Below are positions 1 to 9,119 of a DNA stretch of 64,000 bases, one piece after another (within the stretch, counting starts at the first letter, position 1; each line of letters begins with the position of its first letter). The notes under the pieces are model-generated. The model saw only the letters and a program-made list of their open reading frames with translations, was not told the DNA's origin and did not search any database. The stretch covers positions 96,936-160,935 of the forward strand of contig NZ_LOEE01000030.1 of NCBI RefSeq assembly GCF_001562415.1, given 5' to 3'. This stretch comes from Thermotalea metallivorans. GTDB taxonomy: Bacteria; Bacillota; Clostridia; Peptostreptococcales; Thermotaleaceae. Position numbers and translations under genes: made by a program.

Positions 1-2
1 CC

Positions 3-770
3 ATTCCATCCTTTGATCAGACAGGCCTTGTGCAACATTGTTTTACAAGCAGGATAGGGGGAGTAAGCAAGGGAAGTAATTATGCTTTGAATTTAAGCTT
101 TAAAACAGGGGATGATAGGGAGAACGTGCTGGAGAACTATAGGCGAGTATGTGATGCCTTGGAGATATCTGTCTATGATTTGGTTTTATCTGATCAGGTT
201 CATGGAGATCGTATCAAGGTTGTTACGGAAGAAGATCGGGGAAAGGGAATTGTGGTGGATAGTGATGTAAGGGAGATTGATGCCCTGATTACCAACAGGA
301 GAAATATTGGGTTGGTGACCCTATATGCCGACTGTGTCCCTATATTTTTATTAGATCCTAAGCAAAAAGTGATTGCTTTGGCCCATGCCGGATGGAAGGG
401 AACGATGCTGAAAATTGGAGCGAAGGTAGTCGGAAAAATGATGGAACAATTTCAAACAAATCCAAAGGATTGCCTGGCTGCTATAGGACCGTCTATCGGA
501 AAATGTTGTTATGAGGTGGATCAACAAGTCGCAGAGAAATTTAACGAAAAATTTACAAACCCTAGCAAATTTGCAATTTCTAAAGGAGATAATAAATATA
601 TGCTGGATTTGTGGCAGGCGAACAAAAGTATCCTGGAGGAAATAGGCATTTTAGAAAGAAATATAACTGTAGGAGAAATTTGTACCCAATGCAATGATGA
701 GATATTGTTTTCTTATCGAGCTGACCAGGGAAGAACGGGAAGGATGGCGGCGATTTTGCAGCTAAAATAA
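3..770 (+). CDS. pgeF: Peptidoglycan editing factor PgeF / YfiH (laccase-domain protein), 5' truncated by window
   Basis: Member of the YfiH/PgeF (Cu-oxidase_4, formerly 'polyphenol oxidase') family; homologues have purine-nucleoside phosphorylase/adenosine deaminase activity or correct errors in peptidoglycan stem peptides. The family signature is clear: FTSRIGGVS near the start, LYADCVPIFLLD in the middle, ALAHAGWKGT with its metal-site His, and IGPSIGKCCYEV in the C-terminal half. The reading frame is open to the window edge and the upstream codons (IPSFDQTG) fit the family, so the GTG at 30 is internal and the true start lies outside. phoP follows 22 bp downstream on the same strand, so they may be cotranscribed. 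Cellular role in this organism is inferred from family only. Confidence 0.9.
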   Translation: MPSFDQTGLVQHCFTSRIGGVSKGSNYALNLSFKTGDDRENVLENYRRVCDALEISVYDLVLSDQVHGDRIKVVTEEDRGKGIVVDSDVREIDALITNRRNIGLVTLYADCVPIFLLDPKQKVIALAHAGWKGTMLKIGAKVVGKMMEQFQTNPKDCLAAIGPSIGKCCYEVDQQVAEKFNEKFTNPSKFAISKGDNKYMLDLWQANKSILEEIGILERNITVGEICTQCNDEILFSYRADQGRTGRMAAILQLK

Positions 771-792
771 ATATGCCGGGAGGAGAGGTTTT

Positions 793-1494
793 ATGAGCAG
801 AAAAAAGGTGCTTGTCGTGGATGACGAGCAGCATATCGTGGAACTGATTCAGTTTAATCTGGAAAATAGCGGCTTTGATGTGCTTGCCAGTGATAATGGA
901 GAGGATGCCCTAAAGATTGCCATAGAAGAAGTCCCCGATGTCATTATTTTAGATTTAATGTTGCCGGGAATGGACGGATTCGAGGCTTGCAAAAAAATAA
1001 GAAGCCATGAGAAAACCGGCAAGATTCCCATTATCATGCTTACGGCCAAAAGTGAAGAAACTGATAAAGTCCTTGGCTTAGAGCTTGGTGCCGACGATTA
1101 CTTGACAAAGCCCTTCAGTGTCAGGGAACTGGTGGCAAGAATAAAAGCCGTTTTGAGAAGGTTTGAAGAAATTCCAAAGGAAGCCGGCAAAATCATAAAG
1201 ATTCATGATATCACCATAGACACAGAAAAACATGAAGTAATGAAAGGATCTAAGGTATTGGACCTAACCTTAAAGGAATTTGAGCTTTTAAAAATACTTG
1301 CTGAAAACCGGGGCAAAGTCCTTTCAAGAAATTTTTTACTGGATGAGGTCTGGGGATATGATTATTTTGGCGAGACGAGAACTGTGGATGTACATATTCG
1401 GCATCTAAGAAAAAAAATTGAGGATAATGATAAACATCCTGTATATATTGAAACCATCAGAGGGATTGGATATAAAATGAAACAGGTGAAGTAG
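793..1494 (+). CDS. phoP: PhoP-type phosphate response regulator (OmpR family)
   Basis: OmpR/PhoB-type response regulator of 233 aa. The N-terminal receiver domain has the acidic pair in VVDDEQ, the phospho-acceptor Asp54 in LDLMLPGMDG, and the conserved Lys in LTKPF. The C-terminal winged helix (about residues 130-230) ends in the typical IRGIGYKM. Start ATG follows GGGAGGAG. The stop codon directly abuts the start of the histidine kinase gene, and pst genes follow, so this is assigned as the phosphate regulator PhoP rather than another OmpR member; the two Pho-box promoters downstream are its likely targets. Naming is inference from context plus family. Confidence 0.9.
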   Translation: MSRKKVLVVDDEQHIVELIQFNLENSGFDVLASDNGEDALKIAIEEVPDVIILDLMLPGMDGFEACKKIRSHEKTGKIPIIMLTAKSEETDKVLGLELGADDYLTKPFSVRELVARIKAVLRRFEEIPKEAGKIIKIHDITIDTEKHEVMKGSKVLDLTLKEFELLKILAENRGKVLSRNFLLDEVWGYDYFGETRTVDVHIRHLRKKIEDNDKHPVYIETIRGIGYKMKQVK

Positions 1495-3282
1495 ATGCAG
1501 AAAAGAATATTTTTTACTTATACCATACTATTGCTTGTGGGGATCATTATTTCCGGGGTTCTTACTTTAGGTTTTATCAAGGGAAGCTATCTAAAAGCAA
1601 TGGAAAGGATGCTGATCAGCAGCGGAAATCTAGTCAATCAATTTATAGAAGATAAAATAGAGGAAGATCCTTTTTACAATATTAATTTTTCTGAACTGGC
1701 CCATAAATATGCGAAACAAGCAAATGCCCGGGTGACTTTTATCAATAATAACGGGTTGGTCATCGGGGATTCGGAAATTCCACCGGAGCAACTCCCCAAT
1801 ATTGAAAGCCATTTGTACCGGCCGGAGGTGCAAGCGGCATTGAAAGGATCCATCGGCAGGAGCAATCGCTATAGTGCTACGACGCAGGTAAATTATTTAT
1901 ATATTGCCGTACCGATTAGGGTAAAAGGCAGGATCTTCGGAGTCACCCGATTGGCTTTTCCTCTAACGGAGATTAATAAACTGAATTTGAAGCTTCTGCA
2001 AAGCACCCTGATTGCTGCTTTGTGTGGGCTGGTGGTTGCCACTATTTTAGGTTACCGATATGTAAATAATGTAACAAAGCCCATCAAAGAAATTACAAAG
2101 TCGGCACAAAAAATAGCCAATGGAGATTTCAAAAACAGGGTGTATGTAAAAAGCAGTGATGAAATAGGTATATTGGCGGATACCTTTAACTTGATGGCGG
2201 CAAAACTCAATGAAACGATTTCGGAATTATGGGATAAAAACACAAAGCTGCAGTCCACATTGGCCAGTATGAATGAAGCACTATTTGCCGTAGACAACAA
2301 CTATAAGATTATCTTGATCAATCCTGTTGCCAAGTCTCTTTTTAAGATATGCGATGAAGATGTAATAGGAAAGCATATTTTGGAAGTCATCAGAAGCAAT
2401 AAGCTCCATGAGATTTTAAAGGAGATGTTGAACAGTCAGAGGGTAGGGCAAAAAGAGATTACGATGGATTATCCGGAAACAAGGATATTGAAAATTTATA
2501 CAAACTTTATTCGATTAGATAGGGATCCCAATCGGATTATCGGAATCATGGCTTTGATCCAGGATGTTACGGAGATGAGGAAACTTGAAAACATGCGGTC
2601 GGAATTTGTAGCCAATGTATCCCATGAGTTGAAAACGCCTTTGACTTCCATTGCAGGTTTTATAGAGACCCTAAAAAGCGGTGCCATTGACAATGAGAAG
2701 GTTAGAAAGCGATTTTTGGATATTATCGAAATAGAAACGGAAAGATTGGGGCGTCTCATCGATGACCTACTGAGCCTGTCGGCCATAGAAAACAATAAGT
2801 TTTCATTGACGCGAGAAGAGATCAATGTGAATGAAGTCATCACGGAAATTAACGATATGGTGGAGGGCTTGGTAACTCAAAAACACATCCATTATCATGT
2901 GGAAGTGGAGGCTTCATTACCGCCGATTGTCGGAAATCGGGATTGGTTTAAACAAATGATGCTCAATCTTATAGACAATGCCATCAAGTATACTCCTGAG
3001 GGGGGTACGGTGAAAGTTTTAGCTTACAAAAAGTATGACAACCTTTTTCTTGTTGTAAAGGATACGGGAATAGGTATACCGAAGCAAGATATACCCAGAT
3101 TGTTTGAGCGGTTTTATAGGGTGGATAAGGCTCGATCTAGAAAAATTGGGGGGACGGGCCTGGGATTGGCTATTGTAAAACACATTGTTTTGTCATTGAA
3201 TGGTGAGATAAGGGTTAGCAGTGAATTGAATAAGGGATCGGAGTTTACCGTAAGAATTCCTCTTTTAGGACAAAGAAGCTAG
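1495..3282 (+). CDS. phoR: PhoR-type sensor histidine kinase
   Basis: Membrane sensor kinase of 595 aa that should phosphorylate PhoP. Order of parts: TM helix about 7-29, extracytoplasmic domain about 30-165, TM helix about 168-187, HAMP about 188-242, PAS about 253-360, HisKA with His377 in SHELKTPLTS, and HATPase_c with N-box NLIDNAIKYTPEGG, G1 DTGIGIP and G2 GGTGLGLAIV. Length and layout match PhoR of Bacillus and Clostridia. No spacer exists between phoP stop and this ATG, so translation is probably coupled. Its stop codon lies in the left arm of the following terminator. Confidence 0.9.
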   Translation: MQKRIFFTYTILLLVGIIISGVLTLGFIKGSYLKAMERMLISSGNLVNQFIEDKIEEDPFYNINFSELAHKYAKQANARVTFINNNGLVIGDSEIPPEQLPNIESHLYRPEVQAALKGSIGRSNRYSATTQVNYLYIAVPIRVKGRIFGVTRLAFPLTEINKLNLKLLQSTLIAALCGLVVATILGYRYVNNVTKPIKEITKSAQKIANGDFKNRVYVKSSDEIGILADTFNLMAAKLNETISELWDKNTKLQSTLASMNEALFAVDNNYKIILINPVAKSLFKICDEDVIGKHILEVIRSNKLHEILKEMLNSQRVGQKEITMDYPETRILKIYTNFIRLDRDPNRIIGIMALIQDVTEMRKLENMRSEFVANVSHELKTPLTSIAGFIETLKSGAIDNEKVRKRFLDIIEIETERLGRLIDDLLSLSAIENNKFSLTREEINVNEVITEINDMVEGLVTQKHIHYHVEVEASLPPIVGNRDWFKQMMLNLIDNAIKYTPEGGTVKVLAYKKYDNLFLVVKDTGIGIPKQDIPRLFERFYRVDKARSRKIGGTGLGLAIVKHIVLSLNGEIRVSSELNKGSEFTVRIPLLGQRS

Positions 3283-3309
3283 TAGTTCCCATAGCTTCTT
3301 TGTATTTTT
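3271..3309 (+). terminator. Intrinsic terminator after phoPR
   Basis: An 11-bp perfect stem (CAAAGAAGCTA / TAGCTTCTTTG) is followed by TATTTTT. The left arm contains the phoR stop codon. It separates phoPR transcription from pstS. Confidence 0.85.
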
Positions 3310-3315
3310 GGGGAA

Positions 3316-3369
3316 TTTACAAGAATTTAACAGGCAGTTTATGTTGTCTTAACATAGCCAAATTATACT
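3316..3369 (+). promoter_or_regulatory. Pho box array and -10 of the pstS promoter
   Basis: Four hexamers start exactly 11 bp apart: TTTACA (3316), TTAACA (3327), TTTATG (3338) and TTAACA (3349). A -10 box TATACT (3364-3369) begins 9 bp after the last repeat and there is no good -35. Four TT(A/T/C)A(C/T)A repeats on one helical face upstream of the -10 are the known PhoP-P binding layout of Gram-positive Pho promoters. Seen directly: repeats, spacing and -10; activation by PhoP is inferred. Confidence 0.85.
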
Positions 3370-3462
3370 GATACTTGTGAATGTGAATTTAAAATATCAC
3401 ATTGCGATAGGAAGAATAGAATGAAAAAAATTAATTTCACCAAATGGATGGGGGAAACGAAG

Positions 3463-4341
3463 ATGAAAAGGATTTTGTTGTTAGTACTGGTATTGATGTT
3501 GGCTATGGCGGTGCTGGCAGGGTGCGGAGGAAAAACGGAAGCTCCTGAAGGGCAGCAGCCTGCTGAGCAATCTCAAAAAGAAGGAAAATTATCCGGTAAG
3601 ATTGTAATTGCAGGTTCTACATCTGTACAACCATTGTCTGATGAATTGGCGGCTGTATTCAGAGAAAAATATCCCAATGTACAAATTGAGGTTCAAGGCG
3701 GCGGTTCAAGTGTTGGTGTAAAATCTGCCATCGATAAGATTGCAGATATTGGAGCATCTTCAAGGGAATTAAAAGAGGAAGAGAAAGCAGCCGGCTTGAC
3801 TGAATATGTGATTGCAAAGGACGGTATTGCCGTTATTGTGAATCCTGCCAATAAAGTAGAGAATTTGACAATGGAGCAAATCAAAAAGATTTTTACAGGG
3901 GAAATTACAAACTGGAAGGAAGTTGGGGGAGCGGATAAGGCAATTACTGTTGTATCCAGAGAAGAAGGTTCCGGTACTAGGGGAGCTTTTATTGAAATCA
4001 CGGGTGTCGAAGGAAAAGATGCATCCGGCAATAAGGCAGATTTGACAACAAAAAATGCTTTGGTGCAGCCCTCTACGGGCGCGGTGAAGCAAACAGTGGC
4101 AAATACTCCCGAGGCAATCGGATATGTATCCATGGGAGCACTGGATGATATGGTGAAAGCCGTGAAGGTAGAAGGTGTAGAAGCTACGGAAGAAAATGTA
4201 AAAAATGGTACATTTAAAATCTCAAGACCATTCTTGTATCTGACAAAGGGTGAAGAGAGTGAAGTGGTAAAGGCATTTATCCAATTTGTATTAGGCGAAG
4301 GACAAGAAGTTGTTAAGAAAGAATACATTACTGTAAAATAG
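3463..4341 (+). CDS. pstS: Phosphate ABC transporter substrate-binding lipoprotein PstS
   Basis: High-affinity phosphate-binding protein anchored outside the membrane. The N-terminus has lysine/arginine, a hydrophobic stretch and the lipobox LAGC (Cys21), followed by a low-complexity linker rich in E, Q and P. Phosphate-contact motifs AGSTSVQPLSD, GGGSSVGVKS and SREEGSGTRGAF are present. I chose the ATG at 3463, with GGGGGA 7-8 bp upstream, because it gives a normal short signal peptide; an in-frame ATG at 3421 with AGGAAG before it would add 14 residues and cannot be excluded. It has its own Pho promoter and its own terminator, apart from pstCAB. Confidence 0.93.
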   Translation: MKRILLLVLVLMLAMAVLAGCGGKTEAPEGQQPAEQSQKEGKLSGKIVIAGSTSVQPLSDELAAVFREKYPNVQIEVQGGGSSVGVKSAIDKIADIGASSRELKEEEKAAGLTEYVIAKDGIAVIVNPANKVENLTMEQIKKIFTGEITNWKEVGGADKAITVVSREEGSGTRGAFIEITGVEGKDASGNKADLTTKNALVQPSTGAVKQTVANTPEAIGYVSMGALDDMVKAVKVEGVEATEENVKNGTFKISRPFLYLTKGEESEVVKAFIQFVLGEGQEVVKKEYITVK

Positions 4342-4390
4342 AGCAATAACTGAATCATCGGGAACATGAGACGATCCTCCCATTTTCTGC

Positions 4391-4429
4391 AAAAAATATA
4401 AAGGCGGTAATACCGTCTTTATATTTTTT
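4391..4429 (+). terminator. Terminator between pstS and pstC
   Basis: A stem of about 12 bp (arms around TATAAAGGCGG and CCGTCTTTATA, loop TAATA) is followed by TTTTTT. It uncouples pstS from the permease genes, which have their own promoter. Confidence 0.85.
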
Positions 4430-4461
4430 GCTTTAGCATAAAAAAGCATCATTTAGAATAT

Positions 4462-4515
4462 TTAACATGGATTTAACAATAGCTTAATCTTCCAATAACG
4501 AATTCGCCATAGAAT
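4462..4515 (+). promoter_or_regulatory. Pho box array and -10 of the pstC promoter
   Basis: Hexamers TTAACA (4462), TTAACA (4473), TTAATC (4484) and degenerate ATAACG (4495) start at an 11-bp period; ATTTAG at 4451 may be a fifth. The -10 box TAGAAT (4510-4515) begins 9 bp after the last repeat, the same geometry as at pstS. PhoP-dependence is inferred. Confidence 0.8.
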
Positions 4516-4554
4516 GAAAGATGGGAGCGAAAGAAATTTGGAAGGAGACTTACA

Positions 4555-5439
4555 ATGAAGAAGTACGAGAAAACAATAGAAATTGTCCTCTTGATCAGCG
4601 CAACAGTTGCTACTTTGTCTGTTTTTCTGATTACTTTCTTTATCTTTAAAGAAGGGCTGCCGTTGCTGTTGGATTATGGTATCACAAACTTTGTTTTTGG
4701 CAAGGATTGGGCTCCTACCAACGGCAAATACGGTGCATTTCCCATGATTGCTGGTTCCGTATCGGTAACAGTTGGAGCGTTGGTTATCGGTGTACCCGCG
4801 GGAATTGCCTGTGCCATCTTCTTGGCAGAAATTGCACCCAAATCCGTTGTAAAATTCTTGAAACCCGCAGTTGAGCTATTGGCAGGAATACCTTCTGTAG
4901 TATACGGTTTTTTTGGATTATCTGTATTCGTGCCCATGATTCGAAATTATATATTGCCCATGGTGCAAAAATGGAATCCTAATGCATATACTTCCGGATA
5001 TAGTATATTAGGCGGTTCCATGATTTTGGCAATTATGATTTTGCCCACAATTATCAATATCTCTGAAAATTCTATTCGTGCGGTACCGATTGAATATAAA
5101 CAAGGTTCTTTAGCTTTAGGAGCATCCCGTTTTGAAACCATTGCTAAGGTCATTTTGCCTGCAGCAAAGTCCGGCGTTGTTGCTTCGGTGGTATTGGGCA
5201 TGGGCAGGGCAGTGGGAGAGACCATGGCGGTTATATTAATCACAGGGAATATGCCGAAGGTTCCCGGGAACGTACTGGATTCGGTAGCTACCCTGACAGG
5301 AACTATTGCCATGGAAATGGGATATGCTACACCAACCCATCAAAAAGCGTTATTTGCCATGGGGATTGTTTTGTTTGTGTTTATTATGTTGTTAAATATG
5401 ATGGCTACCTGCACAAAGAGGAAGCTAGGAGGAGAATAA
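4555..5439 (+). CDS. pstC: Phosphate ABC transporter permease PstC
   Basis: One of two membrane subunits of the PstSCAB phosphate importer; 294 aa with six predicted hydrophobic helices, the first at about 11-33. The ABC-coupling (EAA) loop is seen as EYKQGSLALGASRFETI followed by LPAAKSGV, and GRAVGETMAV follows in the family order. ATG is preceded by GGAAGGAGA. It starts a pstC-pstA-pstB-phoU transcript behind the second Pho box; pstA begins one base after its stop. Confidence 0.93.
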   Translation: MKKYEKTIEIVLLISATVATLSVFLITFFIFKEGLPLLLDYGITNFVFGKDWAPTNGKYGAFPMIAGSVSVTVGALVIGVPAGIACAIFLAEIAPKSVVKFLKPAVELLAGIPSVVYGFFGLSVFVPMIRNYILPMVQKWNPNAYTSGYSILGGSMILAIMILPTIINISENSIRAVPIEYKQGSLALGASRFETIAKVILPAAKSGVVASVVLGMGRAVGETMAVILITGNMPKVPGNVLDSVATLTGTIAMEMGYATPTHQKALFAMGIVLFVFIMLLNMMATCTKRKLGGE

Positions 5440-5440
5440 A

Positions 5441-6325
5441 ATGGTGGAGATGGGGATGAGCAAAATCATCACTACGAATAAAAAGATGAAAATAAATATA
5501 AAAGAGAAACTATGGTATTTTTTCATCTATCTCTCGGCTTTATTTACATTGATTGCTCTGCTGTCGATCATTGGGTATATATTGATGAACGGAGCGAAGC
5601 ATATCCATTGGGAATTTTTTGTAAAAGAACCCAGCAGCATGGGGAGGGAAGGCGGAATCTTCTCTATTATTGTGGGTACCCTTTATTTAACCTTGGTGTC
5701 CATTGTTATTGCAACACCTATTGGTGTCGCTGGGGCAATCTATTTAACAGAGTACGCCAAAGAAAACAGATTGGTAAGGATCATTCGATTTGGTACAGAA
5801 ACTTTGGCAGGAATACCGTCCATCATATTTGGTCTTTTTGGTTTTGTTTTCTTTGTTGTATTTTTGGGTTTTCGCTGGTCGATTCTGTCAGGGGGACTAA
5901 CTCTCGCCATGATGATTTTGCCGACTTTGCTGCGGGCTACAGAGGAATCGTTGAAAACAGTGCCCCAATCCTACAGGGAAGGCAGTTTGGCTTTGGGCGC
6001 TACCAAATGGCAAACCATTATGAAGGTTGTATTGCCAAGCAGTGTGTCAGGAATCTTGACTGGATTGATTTTAGGCATAGGCAGGGCCGTAGGGGAGACG
6101 GCGGCTGTGATGCTGACGGCGGGAAGCTCCTTAGGATTGCCTAAATCCATTATGGATCCTGCAAGGACCATGTCTGTGCATCTTTATCTGCTGGCCTCTG
6201 AGGGTTTATCGAAGGAAAAAACTTTTGCTACTGCCACGGTATTGGTCATATTTGTAGTCATAATTAATTGCTTTGCAAATATTTTGGCCAATAAATATAT
6301 GAAAAAGACAAAGGTTGAGTCTTAG
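5441..6325 (+). CDS. pstA: Phosphate ABC transporter permease PstA
   Basis: Second membrane subunit of the phosphate importer, 294 aa, with six hydrophobic segments beginning at about residue 28. Coupling loop [17 protein letters not shown] and [15 protein letters not shown] are characteristic. The chosen ATG has GGAGGAG 8 bp upstream; an internal ATG at 5456 (MSKII) is a weaker alternative. It is adjacent to pstC and 14 bp from pstB. It pairs with PstC to form the channel energised by PstB. Confidence 0.93.
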   Translation: MVEMGMSKIITTNKKMKINIKEKLWYFFIYLSALFTLIALLSIIGYILMNGAKHIHWEFFVKEPSSMGREGGIFSIIVGTLYLTLVSIVIATPIGVAGAIYLTEYAKENRLVRIIRFGTETLAGIPSIIFGLFGFVFFVVFLGFRWSILSGGLTLAMMILPTLLRATEESLKTVPQSYREGSLALGATKWQTIMKVVLPSSVSGILTGLILGIGRAVGETAAVMLTAGSSLGLPKSIMDPARTMSVHLYLLASEGLSKEKTFATATVLVIFVVIINCFANILANKYMKKTKVES

Positions 6326-6339
6326 GAGGGGGACCGAAA

Positions 6340-7101
6340 ATGGTGAATAGAACGAAAATAAAAGTAAATAGTTTGAATCTTTTTTATGGGGATTTCCAAG
6401 CCTTGATCGATATCAACATGGATATTATAGAAAACAAAGTAACAGCTTTGATTGGTCCCTCAGGATGTGGGAAATCTACTTTTCTAAGAACATTGAATCG
6501 GATGAACGACTTGATTGTCAATGCAAGGATCGAGGGAAAAGTTTTGTTGGATGAATTAGATATTTACAGTGAAAAATGTGATTTGATACAACTCCGAAAA
6601 AGTGTAGGCATGGTGTTTCAAAAACCCAATCCCTTCCCGAAAACTGTCTATGAAAATGTGGCCTATGGACCTAGGATTCATGGAATCAAAGAAAAATCAA
6701 AATTAGATGAAATTGTGGAAAAAAGTCTTCGGGGAGCCGCTTTGTGGGATGAGGTGAAGGACAGATTAAATAGGCCTGCCTTGGGATTATCGGGGGGCCA
6801 GCAGCAAAGACTATGTATTGCAAGGTGTTTGGCCGTTGAGCCCGATGTATTGCTAATGGATGAGCCTACTTCGGCCCTAGACCCCATTTCTACATTAAAA
6901 ATCGAAGATTTATTAGAAGAATTGAAAAAGAATTATACCATTGTTATTGTTACCCACAACATGCAGCAGGCCGGGAGGGTTTCAGACTATACTTCTTTTT
7001 TCTTAAACGGTGAGATCATAGAAACGGATTTAACGGACAATATCTTTTCTAAGCCGAGAGATAAGAGAACAGAGGATTATATCACCGGCAGATTCGGTTA
7101 A
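6340..7101 (+). CDS. pstB: Phosphate ABC transporter ATPase PstB
   Basis: Cytoplasmic ATPase of the Pst importer, 253 aa. Walker [11 protein letters not shown]-loop FQKPNPFP, signature LSGGQQQR, Walker [13 protein letters not shown] and switch His in VTHNMQQA are all present. The FQKPNPFP Q-loop and the C-terminal [10 protein letters not shown] are typical of PstB rather than other importers. Start ATG lies behind AGGAGGGGG. phoU follows 24 bp downstream. Confidence 0.95.
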   Translation: MVNRTKIKVNSLNLFYGDFQALIDINMDIIENKVTALIGPSGCGKSTFLRTLNRMNDLIVNARIEGKVLLDELDIYSEKCDLIQLRKSVGMVFQKPNPFPKTVYENVAYGPRIHGIKEKSKLDEIVEKSLRGAALWDEVKDRLNRPALGLSGGQQQRLCIARCLAVEPDVLLMDEPTSALDPISTLKIEDLLEELKKNYTIVIVTHNMQQAGRVSDYTSFFLNGEIIETDLTDNIFSKPRDKRTEDYITGRFG

Positions 7102-7125
7102 AATCTATTATTGGAGGAAAAAGAT

Positions 7126-7776
7126 ATGCCTAGATTGCATTTGTCAAATGAATTAGGAAAATTACATGATGATTTGCTGAAAATGGGACGTATGGTAGAA
7201 GAAGCAATTTTGGATGCAATTCAATCTTTAAAAAATCAAGATGTTGTTTTGGCTCAAAAAGTGATTGATGGGGACAAAGCCATCAACCGGATGGAAGAGG
7301 ATATAGAGGATAAGTGTATTAAGCTGATTGCCACCCAACAGCCTATGGCCATAGACTTAAGGGAGATCTGCTCTATATTGCGGCTCATTGTTGATTTGGA
7401 AAGGATGGCGGATCATGCCGCTGATATTGCTAAGACCACCATTCGTTTATCCAATGAAAAATACGTAAAACCACTGATTCATATTCCTCGTATGGCGGAT
7501 CTTGCGGCAGAGATGGTGGCCCAATCTTTGGATGCTTTTGTAAAGAAAGACGTTGATTTAGCCAAAAAGACTTGGGCGTTGGATAAAGAGATTGACAGCA
7601 TTTATAAAGGAGTATACAACGAGTTGATTATGATTATGATTGATGACCAGGAGAAAATTGCTCAATCCACCTATTTTCTCTTTATCTGCAAACATCTGGA
7701 GAGAATTGCCGATTATGCAAAAAACGTTTGTGAAAAAGTAGTGTATATTCAAACCGGCGACTATTGGATGAAGTAG
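7126..7776 (+). CDS. phoU: Phosphate signalling/transport regulator PhoU
   Basis: PhoU of 216 aa, all alpha-helical with two three-helix repeats. It is expected to bind metal and to transmit the Pst state to PhoR and limit phosphate uptake. The conserved D-x-E-R-x-A-D-H pattern is present once as DLERMADHAADIA and again in degenerate form as LERIADYAKNV. The ATG at 7126 is chosen because GGAGG lies 8-9 bp upstream; a TTG at 7111 overlaps this site and is unlikely. Last gene of the pst transcript, followed by a strong terminator. Confidence 0.93.
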   Translation: MPRLHLSNELGKLHDDLLKMGRMVEEAILDAIQSLKNQDVVLAQKVIDGDKAINRMEEDIEDKCIKLIATQQPMAIDLREICSILRLIVDLERMADHAADIAKTTIRLSNEKYVKPLIHIPRMADLAAEMVAQSLDAFVKKDVDLAKKTWALDKEIDSIYKGVYNELIMIMIDDQEKIAQSTYFLFICKHLERIADYAKNVCEKVVYIQTGDYWMK

Positions 7777-7794
7777 ATAGAATTTATTCTTGAA

Positions 7795-7836
7795 AAACAG
7801 TCTTTATGATCTATAGAGACTGTTTGTTTTTTTTTT
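7795..7836 (+). terminator. Terminator of the pstCAB-phoU transcript
   Basis: Perfect 9-bp stem AAACAGTCT / AGACTGTTT with a 13-nt loop, followed by G and a run of about ten T. Confidence 0.9.
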
Positions 7837-7917
7837 AGACATAGAAAGGGTGTATTCGGACAAATAATAAAGAGTAGATCTATAGCAGCGAATATGAGAA
7901 GAAGGAGGAGGGGAACG

Positions 7918-8823
7918 ATGGAAAATTTCAGTGTAATCATTATACCATCTTTGGCGATGGGATTGCTGGCGAGACTATATATGATTCGCATTGATCATAG
8001 GCAATATCCAAGCTATCCACAGGGGCTGATATCCCACTTGACGTTAGGGGTTATTGCTGCAGCCTTGGGATCAGTGGCATTGCCTGCCCTGTTGAGCAAA
8101 GAGTTTGGTGCGGTAACGTTTCTGGCCTTGGCAGCTCAGCAATTTCGCGATGTAAGAAATATGGAAAGACAGAGTTTGGATAACATTGAACCTACAGAAT
8201 TGGTGCCAAGGGGAACGGCTTATATAGAAGATATTGCCAAAGCCTTTGAGGCCCGCAACTACATGGTCATTATTACATCCCTTGTGACCAGTATTTTTAT
8301 ATATCTTGTCCAATGGAGAAAAGGAGCGGCTCTTGTACAGGTATTGATTGGCATATTGGCAGGAATCTTCACCATGATTCTTTTAAAGAAAATGCTAAAG
8401 AGACAAACAATTGCAGAGATTGCGGAAGTAAAGGCCGGTAAGATTCATTTTGAGGGACCGCTGCTCATGGTAAATGATACGGCGATCATGAATATAGGCT
8501 TAAAAAGTGCCAGAAAAATATATGAAGAGAATGGCATTGCCATAGAAATTATTCCTAAGGATGCGAATGCCAACGCGACCCTGGCCAATATAGGACAAAG
8601 ACAGGCAATTCAACATAATGTTACAGTTCACTTAGGAATTCGAAAGGACGTGGATGAGCCGGAATTTACGCCTATTGCAAGAAGAAACCCTCATAACGGT
8701 AATATTGTCATGGCCATTGTGCCAGCAGAAAAAGATATGGACTTGCTGATAGCGGCAGTAAAGGGGACCCCTGTCCTAGAGACGGCCAAAAGAAAACCTT
8801 TATCGTCCCGGTTGAGAAGCTAA
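7918..8823 (+). CDS. YIEGIA-family membrane protein (SeaA/YphB-like spore envelope protein)
   Basis: The family is named for a YIEGIA motif; here it reads YIEDIA (in GTAYIEDIAKAFEARNYM). The protein is 301 aa with hydrophobic segments near 3-20, 40-60, 115-135 and 145-165, then a soluble C-terminal domain. In B. subtilis the homologue SeaA (YphB), needed for proper spore envelope assembly, lies just before der, and here the same order holds (this gene, small partner, DUF512, der). ATG at 7918 is preceded by GGAGGAGGGG; an ATG at 7894 would run through that site and is rejected. Biochemical function is unknown. The intergenic stretch before it shows no clear housekeeping promoter. Confidence 0.8.
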   Translation: MENFSVIIIPSLAMGLLARLYMIRIDHRQYPSYPQGLISHLTLGVIAAALGSVALPALLSKEFGAVTFLALAAQQFRDVRNMERQSLDNIEPTELVPRGTAYIEDIAKAFEARNYMVIITSLVTSIFIYLVQWRKGAALVQVLIGILAGIFTMILLKKMLKRQTIAEIAEVKAGKIHFEGPLLMVNDTAIMNIGLKSARKIYEENGIAIEIIPKDANANATLANIGQRQAIQHNVTVHLGIRKDVDEPEFTPIARRNPHNGNIVMAIVPAEKDMDLLIAAVKGTPVLETAKRKPLSSRLRS

Positions 8824-8845
8824 CAAACAGAAAGGAGAAGCAACA

Positions 8846-9040
8846 ATGGATTTCGGTATCAAAGACAGCATTATCGCCATTATTACCTTGGACAGGAATA
8901 TGGTGTCCTCTAGTACCATACCTGTATTTTATGCCAATACGGAGGAACAACAGGAAAGAATTGCCCTTCTTATTGCGAAGATCACCATGGGGATGGTCCA
9001 TGATTTAGAAAACGGATCCTATGTGGTGGTGCGCCATTAG
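8846..9040 (+). CDS. Small partner of the YIEGIA protein ('capping complex subunit' family)
   Basis: A 64-aa soluble protein, MDFGIKDSIIAIIT at the start, without membrane segment or signal peptide. I recognise it by position and pattern as the small protein that regularly follows YIEGIA genes (YpzH-like), annotated in databases as a capping complex subunit for YIEGIA. AAAGGAG lies 8-9 bp before the ATG, and the gene is 22 bp after its partner, so they form one unit. The name reflects family annotation; activity has not been shown to my knowledge. Confidence 0.7.
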   Translation: MDFGIKDSIIAIITLDRNMVSSSTIPVFYANTEEQQERIALLIAKITMGMVHDLENGSYVVVRH

Positions 9041-9119
9041 AAATATAATAAATGCCTTGACGCTAAAGGATGTTCCATGATAATATTACTAAACGTAGTA
9101 CAACAGGTAAATTTTGTGC

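Noticed and set aside
3693..4367. 224-codon minus-strand frame opposite pstS
   Set aside because: Antisense shadow of a certain gene; low-complexity S/T/P composition.
5512..6144. 210-codon frame overlapping pstA on the same strand
   Set aside because: Shifted-frame shadow of pstA; rich in Cys, Trp and His with no family pattern.
9087..9100. TACTA-N4-TAGTA as a second FapR site
   Set aside because: Half-sites are in the inverse order with the wrong spacing compared with the operator; kept only as a remark.
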